Part shown: piece after piece, positions 63,123-64,000 of the stretch
Layout: each line of letters opens with the position of its first letter
Position numbering within the stretch: the stretch's first letter is position 1
DNA from: Gnetum montanum
Taxonomy: Eukaryota > Streptophyta > Gnetopsida > Gnetales > Gnetaceae
DNA length: 64,000 nucleotides
Direction of reading: 5' to 3'
Assembly: GCA_015680685.1 (NCBI GenBank)
Contig: MNCI01004834.1
Coordinates: 32,507 to 96,506 of the forward strand
Notes under the pieces: generated by a model
The model's input: the letters and a program-made list of their open reading frames with translations, nothing else
Databases searched by the model: none
Told to the model about the DNA's origin: nothing
Translations under genes and position numbers: made by a program

Positions 63123-63518
63123 CACTGTTGATACCTGTGTCTAGCATAGCATGGATTACACAATGTGATAAAATACCTTCATAGAACTCACCTGCTGGCA
63201 TAATAAACGATTTCAAGTTGGTTTTGAAAGCAGGTGTCCATGTGATGGGTAATGAATAACGTGTTGTATAAGTGATAGCACTTATAATCAGGCATCTCCT
63301 AGATCCAACTTAGGTGTCTCAAGCCTTTTGGATGCTGGTTGGAACCTTCTATCCTATCACCCCTAATTGACCCATTAGTTAAAAATTTCAGAATGCCTCA
63401 GTTTTCCCTAGGCAATAGGGTTTCTTTGATTACAGCTGCTATCTCTGCTAATAAGTGTGACCAAACAATCACACTAAAATGGCGACGGAGGAACTATAGG
63501 AAGTCCTGTGTGCCTTCC

Positions 63519-63553
63519 NNNNNNNNNNNNNNNCCCCCCCCCCCCCCCCCCCC
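63519..63553. other. Assembly gap (15 N) next to a 20-base C run
   Basis: Fifteen N at 63519-63533 are followed directly by twenty C at 63534-63553, inside exon 2 of the element C antisense gene. The C run is probably real but of uncertain length, and the gap probably marks a sequencing failure at it. Some codons of the exon are missing or shifted here. Confidence 0.95.
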
Positions 63554-63694
63554 ACCACACGTGCATGGGGAGGAGGGGCATTGGCCATCGATTTGCTAAG
63601 GCAGCATAGGACTCCCACAATCTCCAGGATAATCAGAATGGGCTTCAACATGACTCTGCATAATGAAGCATCAAACGTTAACACTGTGCACGAG

Positions 63695-63990
63695 TGAAGT
63701 TTACACGTAGCATAGCATAACCCTCTGATTACATATAGCATAGCATGACACTTTTTTTGCATGTAGCGTAGCATGATCTCCCAGTCGCAAATCTCTCTCT
63801 AATTAAAAAAATAGAATAAAAATCATAGGCAACATAGCAACATGATACTCGTAGCGTAGCATAGTCATCAAGCCTTACACAATGTAACAACACTCAGATG
63901 CAAACGCATGACATGTGATGTAGCAAATGAACAAGAACATACAGACATGCAACAATATAATAATGTAATCAACTTATTACTATGACAGGC
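63695..63990. repeat. TAGCRTAGCAT cores upstream of exon 2 in element C
   Basis: At least four copies of (G)TAGC[AG]TAGCAT lie near 63706, 63738, 63764 and 63852, in what should be intron 1 of the antisense gene. They resemble half-sites of the stems in the C LTR. This may be the edge of an array like those in A and B, continuing past the window. Confidence 0.5.
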
Positions 63991-64000
63991 ATGGCAACAT

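Larger units (their letters stand above)
53456..64000 (+). mobile_element. Element C: third, better preserved family member (right part outside the window)
   Basis: 5' LTR 53456-55304, primer site, gag-PR frame (about 55455-59330), then the antisense gene from 59827 to past the window edge. Homology to A and B holds in gag, protease, the convergent gap and antisense exons. It is richer in CpG and its gag-PR frame shows no frameshift, so it is probably the youngest of the three or from a distinct subfamily. RT, RNase H, integrase and 3' LTR must lie beyond 64000 if present. It inserted into element E; the five bases before it are ATTGG. Confidence 0.85.
59827..64000 (-). pseudogene. Element C antisense gene, exons 8 to 2 (exon 1 outside the window)
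   Basis: Exons on the minus strand: 63655-63192 (acceptor ATGCAG, donor CAG/GTGAGT), 63090-62816, 62726-61680 (donor G/GTAAGT), 61562-61110, 61022-60888 (donor GG/GTAAGT), 60798-59979, and a last exon ending at TAG 59827-59829. Exon 4 joins exon 5 in frame (QPPI then AEEVDEEG), and exon 6 joins exon 7 in frame (DLEE then ASRLKWDP). Homology to A and B is clear in exon 2 (MLKPILIILEIVGVLCC; VIVWSHLLAEIAAVIKETLL), exon 6 (LRPWTKTPDKFTFMEGVV) and exon 7 (SLWECRCVNEDLS). The C-terminus is acidic (DENIGSNEAGGDGAGEGS). Exon 5 is longer than in A and B. Stops exist in exons 2, 4 and 7. The start of exon 8 is uncertain. Confidence 0.8.

Overview
The window looks like intergenic DNA from a large, repeat-rich plant genome. 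It is AT-rich and I found no host gene with an intact reading frame, no tRNA or rRNA gene and no bacterial-type feature. Nearly all recognisable coding sequence is decayed LTR-retrotransposon sequence. Very large (about 20 kb), old and heavily mutated Ty3/gypsy elements suggest a gymnosperm or another giant-genome plant; that is an inference.

Layout. 1-840: the 3' part of a fairly fresh, unassigned LTR. 1927 to about 3210: an LTR-like repeat (X1) read on the minus strand. 3211-8098: AT-rich sequence with no convincing gene. 8099-28466: element A. 28467-31651: unassigned sequence, then a minus-strand gag remnant (element D) whose LTR (X2, 31652-32849, a copy of X1) is interrupted by element B. 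32850-52316: element B. 52317-53455: gag remnant of another Ty3 element (E). 53456-64000: element C, entered by the right window edge. A, B and C belong to one family. Their LTRs share the start TGAAAYACCAYMAAA, B and C keep a primer site related to TGGCGCTAGAAG, and all three have the same internal order.

The family is unusual. Gag and protease form a first unit. In A and B, reverse transcriptase, RNase H and integrase form a second unit 9-11 kb downstream. Between the two lies a minus-strand gene with about eight exons (roughly 1,000 codons, no domain I recognise). I can trace it in all three copies (A 12276-17526, B 38571 to about 43740, C 59827 to beyond 64000), with matching splice sites and homologous protein blocks. 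Upstream of that gene, in A and B, lies a tandem array of about 190-bp units. Each unit carries short inverted-repeat cores built on GACTACACT / AGTGTAGTC. A second motif (GGCCTAAAACTGGCAA-like) brackets the inserted block on both sides.

Together, the layout suggests a Tat/Ogre-like retrotransposon with two separate sense units (gag-PR and RT-RNH-INT), which could be joined by splicing out a 9-11 kb segment or expressed independently, plus a spliced antisense gene inside that segment. All copies here are dead. C has a gag-PR frame with no detected frameshift over about 3.9 kb, but many stops, most of them where the sister copies have glutamine or where C-to-T (or G-to-A) change explains the codon. 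This is the pattern expected from deamination of methylated cytosine.
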